Of a stretch of DNA of 36,525 nt, positions 24,639-32,564 are shown piece after piece (the first letter of the stretch is position 1; every line of letters starts with the position of its first letter). The notes below the pieces were generated by a model that saw nothing but the letters and a program-made list of their open reading frames with translations, searched no databases and was not told the DNA's origin. Source of the DNA: an uncultured Bacilli bacterium (GTDB taxonomy: Bacteria > Bacillota_I > Bacilli_A > RF39 > UBA660); NCBI GenBank assembly GCA_944358535.1, contig CALVRH010000012.1, positions 1 through 36,525 on the forward strand, given 5' to 3'. The position numbers were made by a program, and so were the translations under genes.

Positions 24639-24703
24639 ATGTTTTTTATTATTTTTATTATTTTTAGTATTTGGTATTTTTATGTATTTTTTTATCAATT
24701 GTT

Positions 24704-25171
24704 TTAATATTCTCTATAGACTATGTGTTCTAAAGTATTATTAGTTATTTCATTATTAGTAACTTTATCTTGTATTGGTTTAGCAAGTATATTATATTGA
24801 TCTAAATTATCTATAGAAACCCACACAAAATAACTATCACCATCCAATGATTTAAAATTGTTTGATATTAAATTTTCCTTTATTTGGGTTACAAAGTAAA
24901 AGCCTATTTCATGATATTTAGTTTTAGGTGATTTTATAAACATTTCCACAATATATTTTAAATTTAAGTTTGCTTTTAAATTTAACTCTTCGATTAATTC
25001 TCTTTCAATAGCTGTTTTACTTTCTTCATGAACGTCTATTCTACCACCTGGAAACATGTATCTTTTGTTGTGTTGGTTTTCAATTAGTATTTTTGTTTTA
25101 TCTTCATTATAAATGATTGCTCCTACTCTAGCATTAAATCTTGTACCTTCTTCTTGCATTGTTATGACCAT
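24704..25171 (-). CDS. Nudix hydrolase
   Basis: The product has 155 residues. The Nudix box GGRIDVHEESKTAIERELIEEL (about 42-63) matches GX5EX7REUXEEXGU with all catalytic Glu residues. The last G of the motif is N (EELNL). The opening (FNARVGAIIYNEDKTKILIE) and YMFPGGRID are typical of small ADP-ribose/NTP-pyrophosphatase-like members. SD AGGAG precedes the ATG at 25171. It lies upstream of the methyltransferase promoters in the same direction and behind a P-loop kinase gene. Substrate not determinable. Confidence 0.85.
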   Translation of the reverse strand: MVITMQEEGTRFNARVGAIIYNEDKTKILIENQHNKRYMFPGGRIDVHEESKTAIERELIEELNLKANLNLKYIVEMFIKSPKTKYHEIGFYFVTQIKENLISNNFKSLDGDSYFVWVSIDNLDQYNILAKPIQDKVTNNEITNNTLEHIVYREY

Positions 25172-25232
25172 AATTTCACTCCTATCTTTTTATTTGTAAC
25201 AATTTTTACTCAAGAAATAACTGAATATTTTT

Positions 25233-25793
25233 TTAACTTTTTTCTAGTTTATTTTTAGTCCATGTTAGTAAATCTTTTAATACTTTTTCTCTATTAAATG
25301 AAGTATCTACAAACTTTAAATTATATTTTTTACATTCCTGAAAAAACTGTTTGCTTTCATTAATTGTTCTCTGGGCTTTATTCAAGAGTTCTTCATCTGT
25401 TTTATGTAATGTCCAATCATTAGGCTCTATATAGGTTCGCCAATTATTTAAGCAATCTTCTTTTGTCAGCTTTGGATAACCAAAAACTATAATTAAGCTA
25501 TTTTCAAATAATTTATAATCTTTTGGCTTAAAATCAACAGTATCTAAAATGGTATAAATACTATTATCATACTTAATGGTATAATCAAAATATGATTTTA
25601 AGAAGTTTTTATATTCGGGAATTTCTTTCATTAAACTTGCTTTTATATTTTTGTTTTTATAAATTTCATCTCTATAGGCGATTCTTACTAAGTCTCCTGA
25701 TATAATTTGGCATGATTTTAGTTCTTTTGATAGCATCCCTGCAAAAGTACTTTTGCCTGCTCTTGATGCACCAATTAAAACAATACTTTTCAT
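25233..25793 (-). CDS. P-loop kinase of the AAA_17/AAA_18 type
   Basis: The product has 186 residues. It starts with Walker A GASRAGKST (8-16), followed by a nucleoside/nucleotide-kinase-like layout: ISGDLVRIAYRDE (substrate-binding acidic residue), ILDTVDFKP, IIVFGYP (strand 4) and a Lys/Arg-bearing lid near NWRTY. No sequence to type it further. Small kinases of this sort phosphorylate nucleosides or small molecules, or act as repair kinases. SD AAAGAGG precedes the ATG. It lies between a Nudix gene and a DNA glycosylase fusion, which would suit nucleotide-pool or repair work, but this is inference. Confidence 0.75.
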   Translation of the reverse strand: MKSIVLIGASRAGKSTFAGMLSKELKSCQIISGDLVRIAYRDEIYKNKNIKASLMKEIPEYKNFLKSYFDYTIKYDNSIYTILDTVDFKPKDYKLFENSLIIVFGYPKLTKEDCLNNWRTYIEPNDWTLHKTDEELLNKAQRTINESKQFFQECKKYNLKFVDTSFNREKVLKDLLTWTKNKLEKS

Positions 25794-25892
25794 ATTTACC
25801 TCTTTCTAATTAACACGTTTTTGATGAAATTTTTATTTCATTATTATATTACTTACATTTTATCATTCTAACTTTATTTTTTCATAACATTT

Positions 25893-26804
25893 TTAATGGC
25901 CATTAATCTTGCTTTCTTTTAATTTTTCAAATATTGGTATATTACCTTTATAACTCTTTGGTGATATTGGACTTGGGTGATAAATAGGTAATACTTTAAA
26001 GCCTTCAACTTCATATATATTCCCTACTACATCGGAAAACTTACCAAATTTAAAGTTTAATAAATTTCTGGTTGGAAATTCGCCTAATGTAATAATCAAT
26101 TTAGGATTTAATATTCTTAATTGTTTTAACATTATATCTTTACAATATTTAGAACAAACTTTTAGATTTTTTCTTTCAAGTGGATAACATTTAACTGATT
26201 CTAAAAATGTTGTTTCAAAGATATCTCTATCTATGATATCAAATAATTTTTGTAATACTACCCCACTTGGTAATATTTTACCATTTATATCTTTCCAAAG
26301 CTGATGGCTTTTTCGCCAACCATTATTAGCTGGAGCTTCACCTACCAAAACTATATCATTATCTTTTCCTAGAAAAACCGTTTTGTCATTAGGAAACTTT
26401 TCAACTAAATTTTCACATTTATGGCAATTGTATACTTCTTTATCTATTTCACTTAATAACTTATTTATTAATTTTGATTTTAGTTTGTTATATCTTTGTT
26501 TAGTGCCTTTGGTTAACAATTTGTTTATACCAATAATTTGATAATTATTATAATTTATTTCATGTTTAAACTGACTAGAGGTTAAATCTACTACTTTATT
26601 ATCTATTATATTGAAATAGTGACTGATACCATCAACATGCATTTTACAAATATCTCCACCAAAATAGTCATTAATAATCAAAGAGGTTATAGCACACATA
26701 CCTAAACATTTATTATTTTCATTCCAATTATCTTGGACTTTATAATAACACATATCCTTTGAATAACACTCTAATAAAGCTTTTTTAATGGTTTTTATGT
26801 TCAT
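25893..26804 (-). CDS. YunG-like domain fused to a family-4-type uracil-DNA glycosylase
   Basis: The product has 303 residues. Residues 1-95 match the YunG pattern (QDNWNENNKCLGMCAITSLIINDYFGGDI, ISHYFNIIDNKVVDLTSSQF). Residues 120-300 match the uracil-DNA glycosylase superfamily: motif A VGEAPANNGW (154-163), ITLGEFPT (238-245), motif B HPSPIS (276-281). Cysteines C127, C130, C206 and C217 or C221 fit the 4Fe-4S ligands of family 4 enzymes. The glycosylase removes uracil from DNA. The YunG part has an unknown role, and its Cys-His pattern (C36, H62) resembles a cysteine-protease-like arrangement but is not proven. SD GAGGTAG precedes the ATG. Confidence 0.82.
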   Translation of the reverse strand: MNIKTIKKALLECYSKDMCYYKVQDNWNENNKCLGMCAITSLIINDYFGGDICKMHVDGISHYFNIIDNKVVDLTSSQFKHEINYNNYQIIGINKLLTKGTKQRYNKLKSKLINKLLSEIDKEVYNCHKCENLVEKFPNDKTVFLGKDNDIVLVGEAPANNGWRKSHQLWKDINGKILPSGVVLQKLFDIIDRDIFETTFLESVKCYPLERKNLKVCSKYCKDIMLKQLRILNPKLIITLGEFPTRNLLNFKFGKFSDVVGNIYEVEGFKVLPIYHPSPISPKSYKGNIPIFEKLKESKINGH

Positions 26805-26970
26805 GTTACTACCTCACTTTATAATATAAATTAACATATTTTAAAACAAGTAATTATTTAACTATAACTATTATAACATATCAGTATATAAACATAAATT
26901 TAAATTCATATGACTTAAATCTTTGATTTATATATATTTTAATTATATATGTAGCATCAAATATTTGTGA

Positions 26971-26976
26971 TATAAT
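26971..26976 (+). promoter_or_regulatory. Extended -10 ahead of the small charged ORF
   Basis: TATAAT preceded by TGA, forming an extended -10. No good -35 was seen. The SD AGAAAGGA begins 8 nt downstream of the -10, so the transcript leader would be very short. Confidence 0.5.
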
Positions 26977-27000
26977 CAAAATTAGAAAGGATTTAGATAA

Positions 27001-27204
27001 TTGATGGATTTTAATGATAAGCTTTTTGATTTTTTAGTTGCTACCGACCAGTTGGATAAATTTTTAGGTAAAAACAGTAAAGATAAGGAAAAAGAAAGCG
27101 ATTCTGAAACTAAAGCAATTAATTTACAAGAAGAAAATGTTGATAATATTAAACAAGATAAACAAAATAAGGAAAAACAGGAGGACTTTAGTTCTAAGAA
27201 TTAA
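27001..27204 (+). CDS. Small charged protein of unknown function
   Basis: The product is 67 residues from TTG at 27001 or 66 from ATG at 27004. It has an N-terminal hydrophobic/acidic helix (MDFNDKLFDFLVATDQLDKFLG) followed by a Lys/Glu/Asn/Gln-rich, probably disordered, tail. It is preceded by AGAAAGGA and an extended -10, and a terminator hairpin overlaps its stop codon, so it is a complete small transcription unit. No family recognised. Its support is that promoter, SD, ORF and terminator line up. Confidence 0.6.
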   Translation: MMDFNDKLFDFLVATDQLDKFLGKNSKDKEKESDSETKAINLQEENVDNIKQDKQNKEKQEDFSSKN

Positions 27205-27213
27205 AGTCTTTTT
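27182..27213 (+). terminator. Intrinsic terminator overlapping the end of the small ORF
   Basis: AGGACTTTA and TAAAGTCTT pair over nine positions (one G-T) and are followed by TTT. The TAA stop codon (27202-27204) is part of the 3' arm. Confidence 0.75.
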
Positions 27214-27227
27214 ATGTAAAGAAAACA

Positions 27228-27256
27228 ACAAAAAACTAGGAAATAATATCCTAGTT
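27228..27256 (-). terminator. Terminator after tRNA-His
   Basis: Minus-strand AACTAGGA (27256-27249) / TCCTAGTT (27241-27234) with a T run just beyond. Confidence 0.8.
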
Positions 27257-27267
27257 AATCTCCAATC

Positions 27268-27344
27268 TGGGGCGGAATATCGGGATCGAACCGATGCATA
27301 ACGGAACCACAATCCGCCGTGTTAACCACTTCACCAATTCCGCC
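27268..27344 (-). tRNA. tRNA-His (anticodon GTG)
   Basis: The minus strand folds as a cloverleaf with an 8-bp acceptor stem GGCGGAAT/ATTCCGCC. It includes the extra G-1 opposite C73 that histidyl-tRNA synthetase requires. The anticodon loop TTGTGGT gives GUG. The T loop is GGTTCGATCC. The CCA end is encoded (27268-27270). Confidence 0.96.
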
Positions 27345-27350
27345 ATTTGA

Positions 27351-27387
27351 AAGACAAATCTATTTTATCAGTAAATTTGTCTTTTTT
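27351..27387. terminator. Hairpin between the SNF2 gene and tRNA-His
   Basis: Arms AAGACAAAT (27351-27359) and ATTTGTCTT (27375-27383). A T run follows on the plus strand and a short one on the minus strand, so it can stop transcription from both sides, more weakly for the SNF2 gene. Confidence 0.55.
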
Positions 27388-27407
27388 CAAGTGTTTTTGG
27401 TAATTTG

Positions 27408-30400
27408 TTACTCATTATCCATAGAAAGTAACATTTTAATGTCATCTTCGGTAAGTTTAGAAAATTGATTTTCTGTATGGTTTTCATTATCAATTAATAG
27501 TTCAGCAAGTTTTCTTTTTTTATTTTGTAGTTCTAGTATACGTTCTTCGATAGTACCTTTGGTAATTAATCTGATAACTTCAACAGTATTTTTTTGACCA
27601 ATTCTATGGGCTCTATCGGTTGCTTGATTTTCAACTTGCGGATTCCACCATAGATCTAAATGAATAACAACGGTAGCGGATGTTAAATTTAAACCAGTTC
27701 CACCGGCTTTTAAAGTTATGATAAATACATCTGTGTCATCGTTATTAAATTTATCAACTAATTCCATACGTATTTTAGAAGAGACACTACCATCTATATA
27801 ATATGAAGATACGCCTATATTGTTTAGTTTAGGGATTATTAAATCTAAGGCTTTTTTATAGGTTGTGAATATTAACATTTTATGACCATTGGCTTTGGTT
27901 TCTTCTACTATTTTTAGAAGTTCATCTATTTTGGCACTTTCACCTTTATAGTTATCAAAGATGATTGATGGATCAATACATATTTGTCTTAATTTAGTTA
28001 GTAACTGAAGTATTTTAAATCTAGCTTTAGTCCAGCCTTCGGTTTGAATAAGTTCATCTAATTCTTCTTTAGTTTTTTGGACTTCAGCGGCATAAACTTT
28101 TTTCTGGGTTTTGCCCAAATCAATATAAATATTATTTTCGAGTTTATCAGGTAAGTCTTTAACGACATCTTTTTTCTTTCTTCTTAATATGAAGTAACTT
28201 ATTTGGGTATTTAATCTTTTTAGGTTATCTGTTTCTTCTTCAATGTCTTTGACACTATATAAGGAGTTGAATTTATCGCGGCTAGCAAGATATCCTGGCA
28301 TGATGAAGTCAAAGATACTCCAAAGTTCTAGTAAGCTATTTTCAATAGGAGTTCCAGTTAGGGCAAATTTAACATTGGCATTTAAGCTTTTTACGGCTTT
28401 TGATATACCTGTATTAGGGTTTTTGATGTTTTGCGCTTCATCGATGGCAATTAGTTCAAAGGATATTTTTTTATATTTTTCCAAATCATTTCTAATTAGG
28501 CCATAAGATGTTATCATGATGTTTATATCGTCTGTGTTTTCCAAATCGTTTAATCTTTGACTTTTATTTTCGGCAAATACTTTATATTTTAATTCTGAAC
28601 CGAATTTATCGAATTCTTTTTGCCAGTTATAGATAAGTGAAGTAGGGGCAACGATGAGAATTTTAGCTTTGGGATTTTCTTTGATGATTAATTTAGTTAA
28701 GTAGATTAATTGAATTGATTTTCCCAAACCCATTTCATCAGCTAAAATGCCACCAAAGCCTGTTTTATAAATGTTATATAACCATTTCACACCTGTTAAT
28801 TGATAGTCTCTCAAAACTTTGATTTCTTTTTTATCTAAAGTTATATCACTATCTTTATAGGTTAAGAATTTGTTGATTAACTCATCAAAACTATTATTAG
28901 TTTTAATTAGGGTAGAGTAGTTATTTTTTAGGCTATCTAGGTATAAGGCACGGTATTTAGGAATAGTGCCTTCTCCTTCGGTAATTTCTTTTTTAGTAAG
29001 GTCCAAATTGTCGGTTAGTTCACCTAGATTTTGCAAGTTAGTATCGGCATTTAAGTCAATGATGGCGCCTGATTTAAGGCGGTGGTAATGTTTTTTGGAT
29101 TTTAATGATGTTAAGACATCAGTTAGTTCATCTGATTCAATGCCATCTAGTTTAAAGTTATAGGATAGAATATTATCTTTACCAATAGAGAAGGAAACAC
29201 TGTTTTGGGTTTGCTTGACAATGTTTGTGTCTTTAATCTTTTTGGATGTGAATACTTCATATTCTTCACTGATTTCATAGACGCCTTTTTCTAAAAATTC
29301 ACCAATTTCATCGATGTCTTCTAATGTGATGTGCTCATTATTTACAGTAAAACCAAAATCCGATAATCTTTGAATTATGTTACCTTCGAATTCATTATCG
29401 TGAGCAATACCAGGATCTTTACTAAAGTAGTCAATTTCTTTATTTCCATAGGTTAATTTTATTTGACATTCTATGGCATTATAATAAAAATCAAAATATA
29501 GTTTAGCTGTTGGAGCGGTTGGTATGGTTATTTCCGTGATATTTTCAGCTAGATGTATGTTATCTTTTAATAAGGATAATAAGCCGCCGGTAAATTTACC
29601 TAAATCTTTTTTAGAAAACATAAACATTTCTAAATCATTATCAGCTAGTAATCTATAGAGTTTATAAATATTGCTGTCTACTTTATATACTTTTTTATTA
29701 TCGTAAAAATATGGAGTATCTTCAAGTAATGGTGTTATTTCTTTGATATTATCAATGTTTAAGGTATAGTTATCACCGTCTTTTGTAAGATTGATATGAA
29801 AAGGATTTTCTAAAGTATATCCACGATATCTTCTTGAATCTATAGTATAGTCTTTATCTTTTAATAGTTCCATAAAGCTATCTAAGTCGTTTGGTCTTAA
29901 GAGACATTCATAGAAACCTCTTTGAAATATATGAATATTATAATCAAGTATTTCTTTATCTATTTTATCAAAGTAGTGCTCATGAGGATCATAGGTTAAT
30001 TTGGTAGCTAGTTTGTATGGTCTATTTTGAGAGTATGCGTACATAAAATTATGATATTTGTTGTTTAAGGTATACATTCTATCTAAACCTATTTTATATT
30101 TTACTTTAATGTAATCATTATAGTAATAACTTTCGGATAGTTCTAGGTCAACGGTTAAATTTAATCTCTTTTTTATTGTGGATTTTTTGGGTTCATAAAA
30201 TTTATCTAAAATTTGCGAACCGATATTTAATTGATAGACAACAGGATCTAGTGGGTCATCCATAAATAATTCTTCTTGATATTTTAAAATGGCGGCAGCT
30301 ATATGTTTACAGGTGTCCATCTTTTCATATTGGGGACATGTGCATGAATAGTCATTTATAGTTTCATCATCTTTATCTACTAATACCTGCACGTCATAAT

Positions 30401-30557
30401 CACGGTTTATTCTTTCTGAAGTAACTTTAAAATAAGCCCTTCTTAAATAAGCAGTATCTTCCATTTTAATTAGTTTTATTTTGTTGGCTTGATAATTTAA
30501 ACCTTTCATAAAGTCAGTAGTGCCACAAATTTTGATAACTTTATCATAAAGACGCAT
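27408..30557 (-). CDS. SWIM zinc finger - SNF2 family helicase (Swi2/Snf2, HepA-like)
   Basis: The product has 1049 residues from the ATG at 30557 (SD GAGGTG). An N-terminal SWIM zinc finger (C72, C74, C83, H85 in CTCPQYEKMDTCKH) is followed by a long SNF2-associated beta-rich middle. The SNF2 motor comes next: DEMGLGKS (607-614), DEAQNIKN, LTGTPIENSLLELWS, TYKKALDLI, KAGGTGLNL, RAHRIGQ. It is a dsDNA translocase thought to remodel nucleoprotein complexes, possibly recycling RNA polymerase like RapA. Architecture and length match the usual Firmicutes version. It may be housekeeping rather than defence. It is divergent from the cotJ genes. Confidence 0.92.
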   Translation of the reverse strand: MRLYDKVIKICGTTDFMKGLNYQANKIKLIKMEDTAYLRRAYFKVTSERINRDYDVQVLVDKDDETINDYSCTCPQYEKMDTCKHIAAAILKYQEELFMDDPLDPVVYQLNIGSQILDKFYEPKKSTIKKRLNLTVDLELSESYYYNDYIKVKYKIGLDRMYTLNNKYHNFMYAYSQNRPYKLATKLTYDPHEHYFDKIDKEILDYNIHIFQRGFYECLLRPNDLDSFMELLKDKDYTIDSRRYRGYTLENPFHINLTKDGDNYTLNIDNIKEITPLLEDTPYFYDNKKVYKVDSNIYKLYRLLADNDLEMFMFSKKDLGKFTGGLLSLLKDNIHLAENITEITIPTAPTAKLYFDFYYNAIECQIKLTYGNKEIDYFSKDPGIAHDNEFEGNIIQRLSDFGFTVNNEHITLEDIDEIGEFLEKGVYEISEEYEVFTSKKIKDTNIVKQTQNSVSFSIGKDNILSYNFKLDGIESDELTDVLTSLKSKKHYHRLKSGAIIDLNADTNLQNLGELTDNLDLTKKEITEGEGTIPKYRALYLDSLKNNYSTLIKTNNSFDELINKFLTYKDSDITLDKKEIKVLRDYQLTGVKWLYNIYKTGFGGILADEMGLGKSIQLIYLTKLIIKENPKAKILIVAPTSLIYNWQKEFDKFGSELKYKVFAENKSQRLNDLENTDDINIMITSYGLIRNDLEKYKKISFELIAIDEAQNIKNPNTGISKAVKSLNANVKFALTGTPIENSLLELWSIFDFIMPGYLASRDKFNSLYSVKDIEEETDNLKRLNTQISYFILRRKKKDVVKDLPDKLENNIYIDLGKTQKKVYAAEVQKTKEELDELIQTEGWTKARFKILQLLTKLRQICIDPSIIFDNYKGESAKIDELLKIVEETKANGHKMLIFTTYKKALDLIIPKLNNIGVSSYYIDGSVSSKIRMELVDKFNNDDTDVFIITLKAGGTGLNLTSATVVIHLDLWWNPQVENQATDRAHRIGQKNTVEVIRLITKGTIEERILELQNKKRKLAELLIDNENHTENQFSKLTEDDIKMLLSMDNE

Positions 30558-30665
30558 AAAGCTCACCTCAAATGTTATCATACTAAAAAATTGTTATAAA
30601 AACAAGTCTTTTGCCTATACTTATGCATTTGATTTTCATAAGATATCACGAAAGGGGAAAGTTAG

Positions 30666-31190
30666 ATGAATAACTATACAAATATGGGAGGTATGTTTCC
30701 GAATGAATTTATGATTGCATATCCAGAAGCAATGCCTCAAGCAAAAATACCAGTTCAAAATAGTGAACTTAGTAAAAAATTAAGTGTGCAAGCTGGCGAC
30801 AATATGAATTTCAACAAGTGTGGTTTTGATGGCAAGACAACACCAAATGAATTATATGATGTATATAATGGCTTTATTAGAGGAAATATGTTTCCAAATT
30901 TATATAATCAATATAAACTTTCAAGGCCTTATGATGTGAATGGAATGAATGAACAAGCTGAGCTTTTAACAAAAGTTGATGCTTATTCTTTTGCGGCTCA
31001 TGATATCAATTTATACTTAGATACACACCCTAATGATAGAAATATGATTGATTTATTTAATCAATTTAGTGCGGATGCATGGACAGCTAAAAATGAATAT
31101 GAAAGTAAATATGGACCACTTTTAGTAAATTCAAATGAGGGTTATCCTTGGACTTGGAACAATATGCCTTGGCCATGGGAGAATATGTAG
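30666..31190 (+). CDS. Spore coat CotJA-CotJB fusion
   Basis: The product has 174 residues. The middle (PNELYDVYNGFIRGNMFPNLY) matches CotJA. The C-terminal part (LLTKVDAYSFAAHDINLYLD, HPNDRNMIDLFNQFS, YESKYGPL) and the tryptophan-rich tail PWTWNNMPWPWE match CotJB. In Bacillus and Clostridium these are two proteins; here they form one reading frame. They help assemble the inner spore coat with CotJC. SD AAAGGGGAAAG. It overlaps none of its neighbours and is followed by cotJC. Confidence 0.8.
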   Translation: MNNYTNMGGMFPNEFMIAYPEAMPQAKIPVQNSELSKKLSVQAGDNMNFNKCGFDGKTTPNELYDVYNGFIRGNMFPNLYNQYKLSRPYDVNGMNEQAELLTKVDAYSFAAHDINLYLDTHPNDRNMIDLFNQFSADAWTAKNEYESKYGPLLVNSNEGYPWTWNNMPWPWENM

Positions 31191-31199
31191 GAGGTTTAT

Positions 31200-31769
31200 A
31201 TGTGGAAATATGAAAAAAAATTACAGTATCCTGTAAATATTAAGAAGAAAAACTTAAAGATGGCAAAATGTATTTTGACACAATATGGTGGACCTGCAGG
31301 TGAGCTTGCAGCTGCATGGCAATATTTAGACCAAAGATATAATATGCCAGATGATAGAGGAAAGTCATTACTAACAGATATTGGCACAGAGGAACTTGCG
31401 CACGTGGAAATGATATCGAGTATGCTTTATCAACTTATGAAAGGGGCAACTAAGGAAGAACTAAAAGCAGCAGGATTAGATAGTCAGTATGCACAATTTG
31501 GTATGGATTTATTCCCATCTGATGCTTTTGGTAATCCGTTTAATATGACTTATATTAAAGTGTCTGGTGATTATATTGCAGATATTGAAAGTGATATGGG
31601 AGCAGAGCAAAGAGCAAGAGCAACTTATGAACATTTAATGGATTTAACTGACGATCCTGATATTTTAGGTCCACTATCATTTTTAAGGGAAAGAGAAATT
31701 GTTCATTATCAACGATTTAAAGAACTTCGTGATTATTATTTAAAAATTAAAAATAATACTTTAAAATAA
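31200..31769 (+). CDS. cotJC: CotJC, manganese-catalase-like spore coat protein
   Basis: The product has 189 residues with the manganese-catalase/CotJC ferritin-like pattern: AKCILTQYGGPAGELAAAWQYLDQ (metal ligand E), GTEELAHVEMIS (E and H), QRARATYEHLMDL and REREIVHYQRF (E and H). This gives a four-helix bundle with a dinuclear Mn site, so peroxide breakdown is likely. SD GGAGG lies 5 nt before ATG, and the preceding gene stops 9 nt upstream. Shows that the lineage has, or recently had, sporulation genes. Confidence 0.92.
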   Translation: MWKYEKKLQYPVNIKKKNLKMAKCILTQYGGPAGELAAAWQYLDQRYNMPDDRGKSLLTDIGTEELAHVEMISSMLYQLMKGATKEELKAAGLDSQYAQFGMDLFPSDAFGNPFNMTYIKVSGDYIADIESDMGAEQRARATYEHLMDLTDDPDILGPLSFLREREIVHYQRFKELRDYYLKIKNNTLK

Positions 31770-31788
31770 GATTTTTATTTAATATTTT

Positions 31789-31815
31789 ATACTTGTTTTT
31801 ACAAGTATTTTTTTT
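31789..31815 (+). terminator. Terminator of the cotJ operon
   Basis: ATACTTGT-TTTT-ACAAGTAT, perfect 8-bp stem, then eight T. Confidence 0.9.
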
Positions 31816-31849
31816 ATAAATAAATACATAATAATGATAGGTGATGTGG

Positions 31850-32524
31850 ATGCGCAAAATAATAGTGTTGCTGGTAATTTTTTTATTGGCCGGATGTTCA
31901 AGCACCTTAGATATTAATGGGAAAATTACAGAAATTAAATACAATGATATTTTAATTAATAAAGATGATTTTAATAAGGTCAAGAAACTAATTAATAATA
32001 CTTATGAAAAAGAGGAAGAAAAAGATTTAGCTAATAAACTGACAATTAAAACAACTGATGATATATATTATTTTTCCTTAAATGATGATAAGTTAAAATA
32101 TGGTGGAAAGGTTACAGAAAATAAAAAAATTAATAAGTATTTACAAAGTTTGACTGACAAGTATACAAATATGGACTTTTATACGATAGATTATATGAAA
32201 AATTATGAAGCTAATAACGATGAAAAGACAATTTTACTAGATAAGACTTCTAATTATATTGTTATAAATCTTGGTGAAAAGGTAAGAAATTTTAAAATTA
32301 ATGAAATTGAGCAAGCAAATGACAAGTATAGTGATGTGGATTTGGTTTATAGCTCGGATAATATAGATGAGAGTACGGTTATTATTAGAAAAAGTATTAA
32401 TTATGATATACCTGATATGAGAATATCTTTTGAAAATAAATATGGTTATGTAGTTTCTATTATTCCTAGATATAATAATGATACAGATAAAATAGAATTT
32501 GATACTTCTTTTGCCTCAAAATAA
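31850..32524 (+). CDS. Putative lipoprotein
   Basis: The product has 224 residues from the ATG at 31850 (SD AGGTG six nt before; GTG at 31841 and ATG at 31844 are in frame but cut into the SD). N-terminus MRKIIVLLVIFLLAGCSS is a type II signal with lipobox LAGC, so it is processed by Lgt and Lsp and anchored by the cysteine. The rest is Lys/Asn/Asp-rich with no family recognised. It reads in the same direction as cotJC but after a terminator. Confidence 0.75.
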   Translation: MRKIIVLLVIFLLAGCSSTLDINGKITEIKYNDILINKDDFNKVKKLINNTYEKEEEKDLANKLTIKTTDDIYYFSLNDDKLKYGGKVTENKKINKYLQSLTDKYTNMDFYTIDYMKNYEANNDEKTILLDKTSNYIVINLGEKVRNFKINEIEQANDKYSDVDLVYSSDNIDESTVIIRKSINYDIPDMRISFENKYGYVVSIIPRYNNDTDKIEFDTSFASK

Positions 32525-32553
32525 AACCCCGTTTATGATTAACGAGGTTATTT
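32523..32553. terminator. Bidirectional terminator between lipoprotein and surface-protein genes
   Basis: Arms AACCCCGTT (32525-32533) and AACGAGGTT (32541-32549) pair with one mismatch, and T-rich tracts follow on both strands. It serves two convergent genes. Confidence 0.7.
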
Positions 32554-32564
32554 TGTATTAACTA

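Noticed and set aside
26821-26849. Promoter of the YunG-UDG gene (TTGTTT-17-TATTAT)
   Set aside because: Its start site would coincide with the SD, leaving almost no leader; not convincing.
30612-30644. Sigma-E-like sporulation promoter ahead of the cotJ genes (CATAAGAT)
   Set aside because: A start about 7 nt downstream would fall on the ribosome binding site, and the -35 match is poor; kept as unproven.
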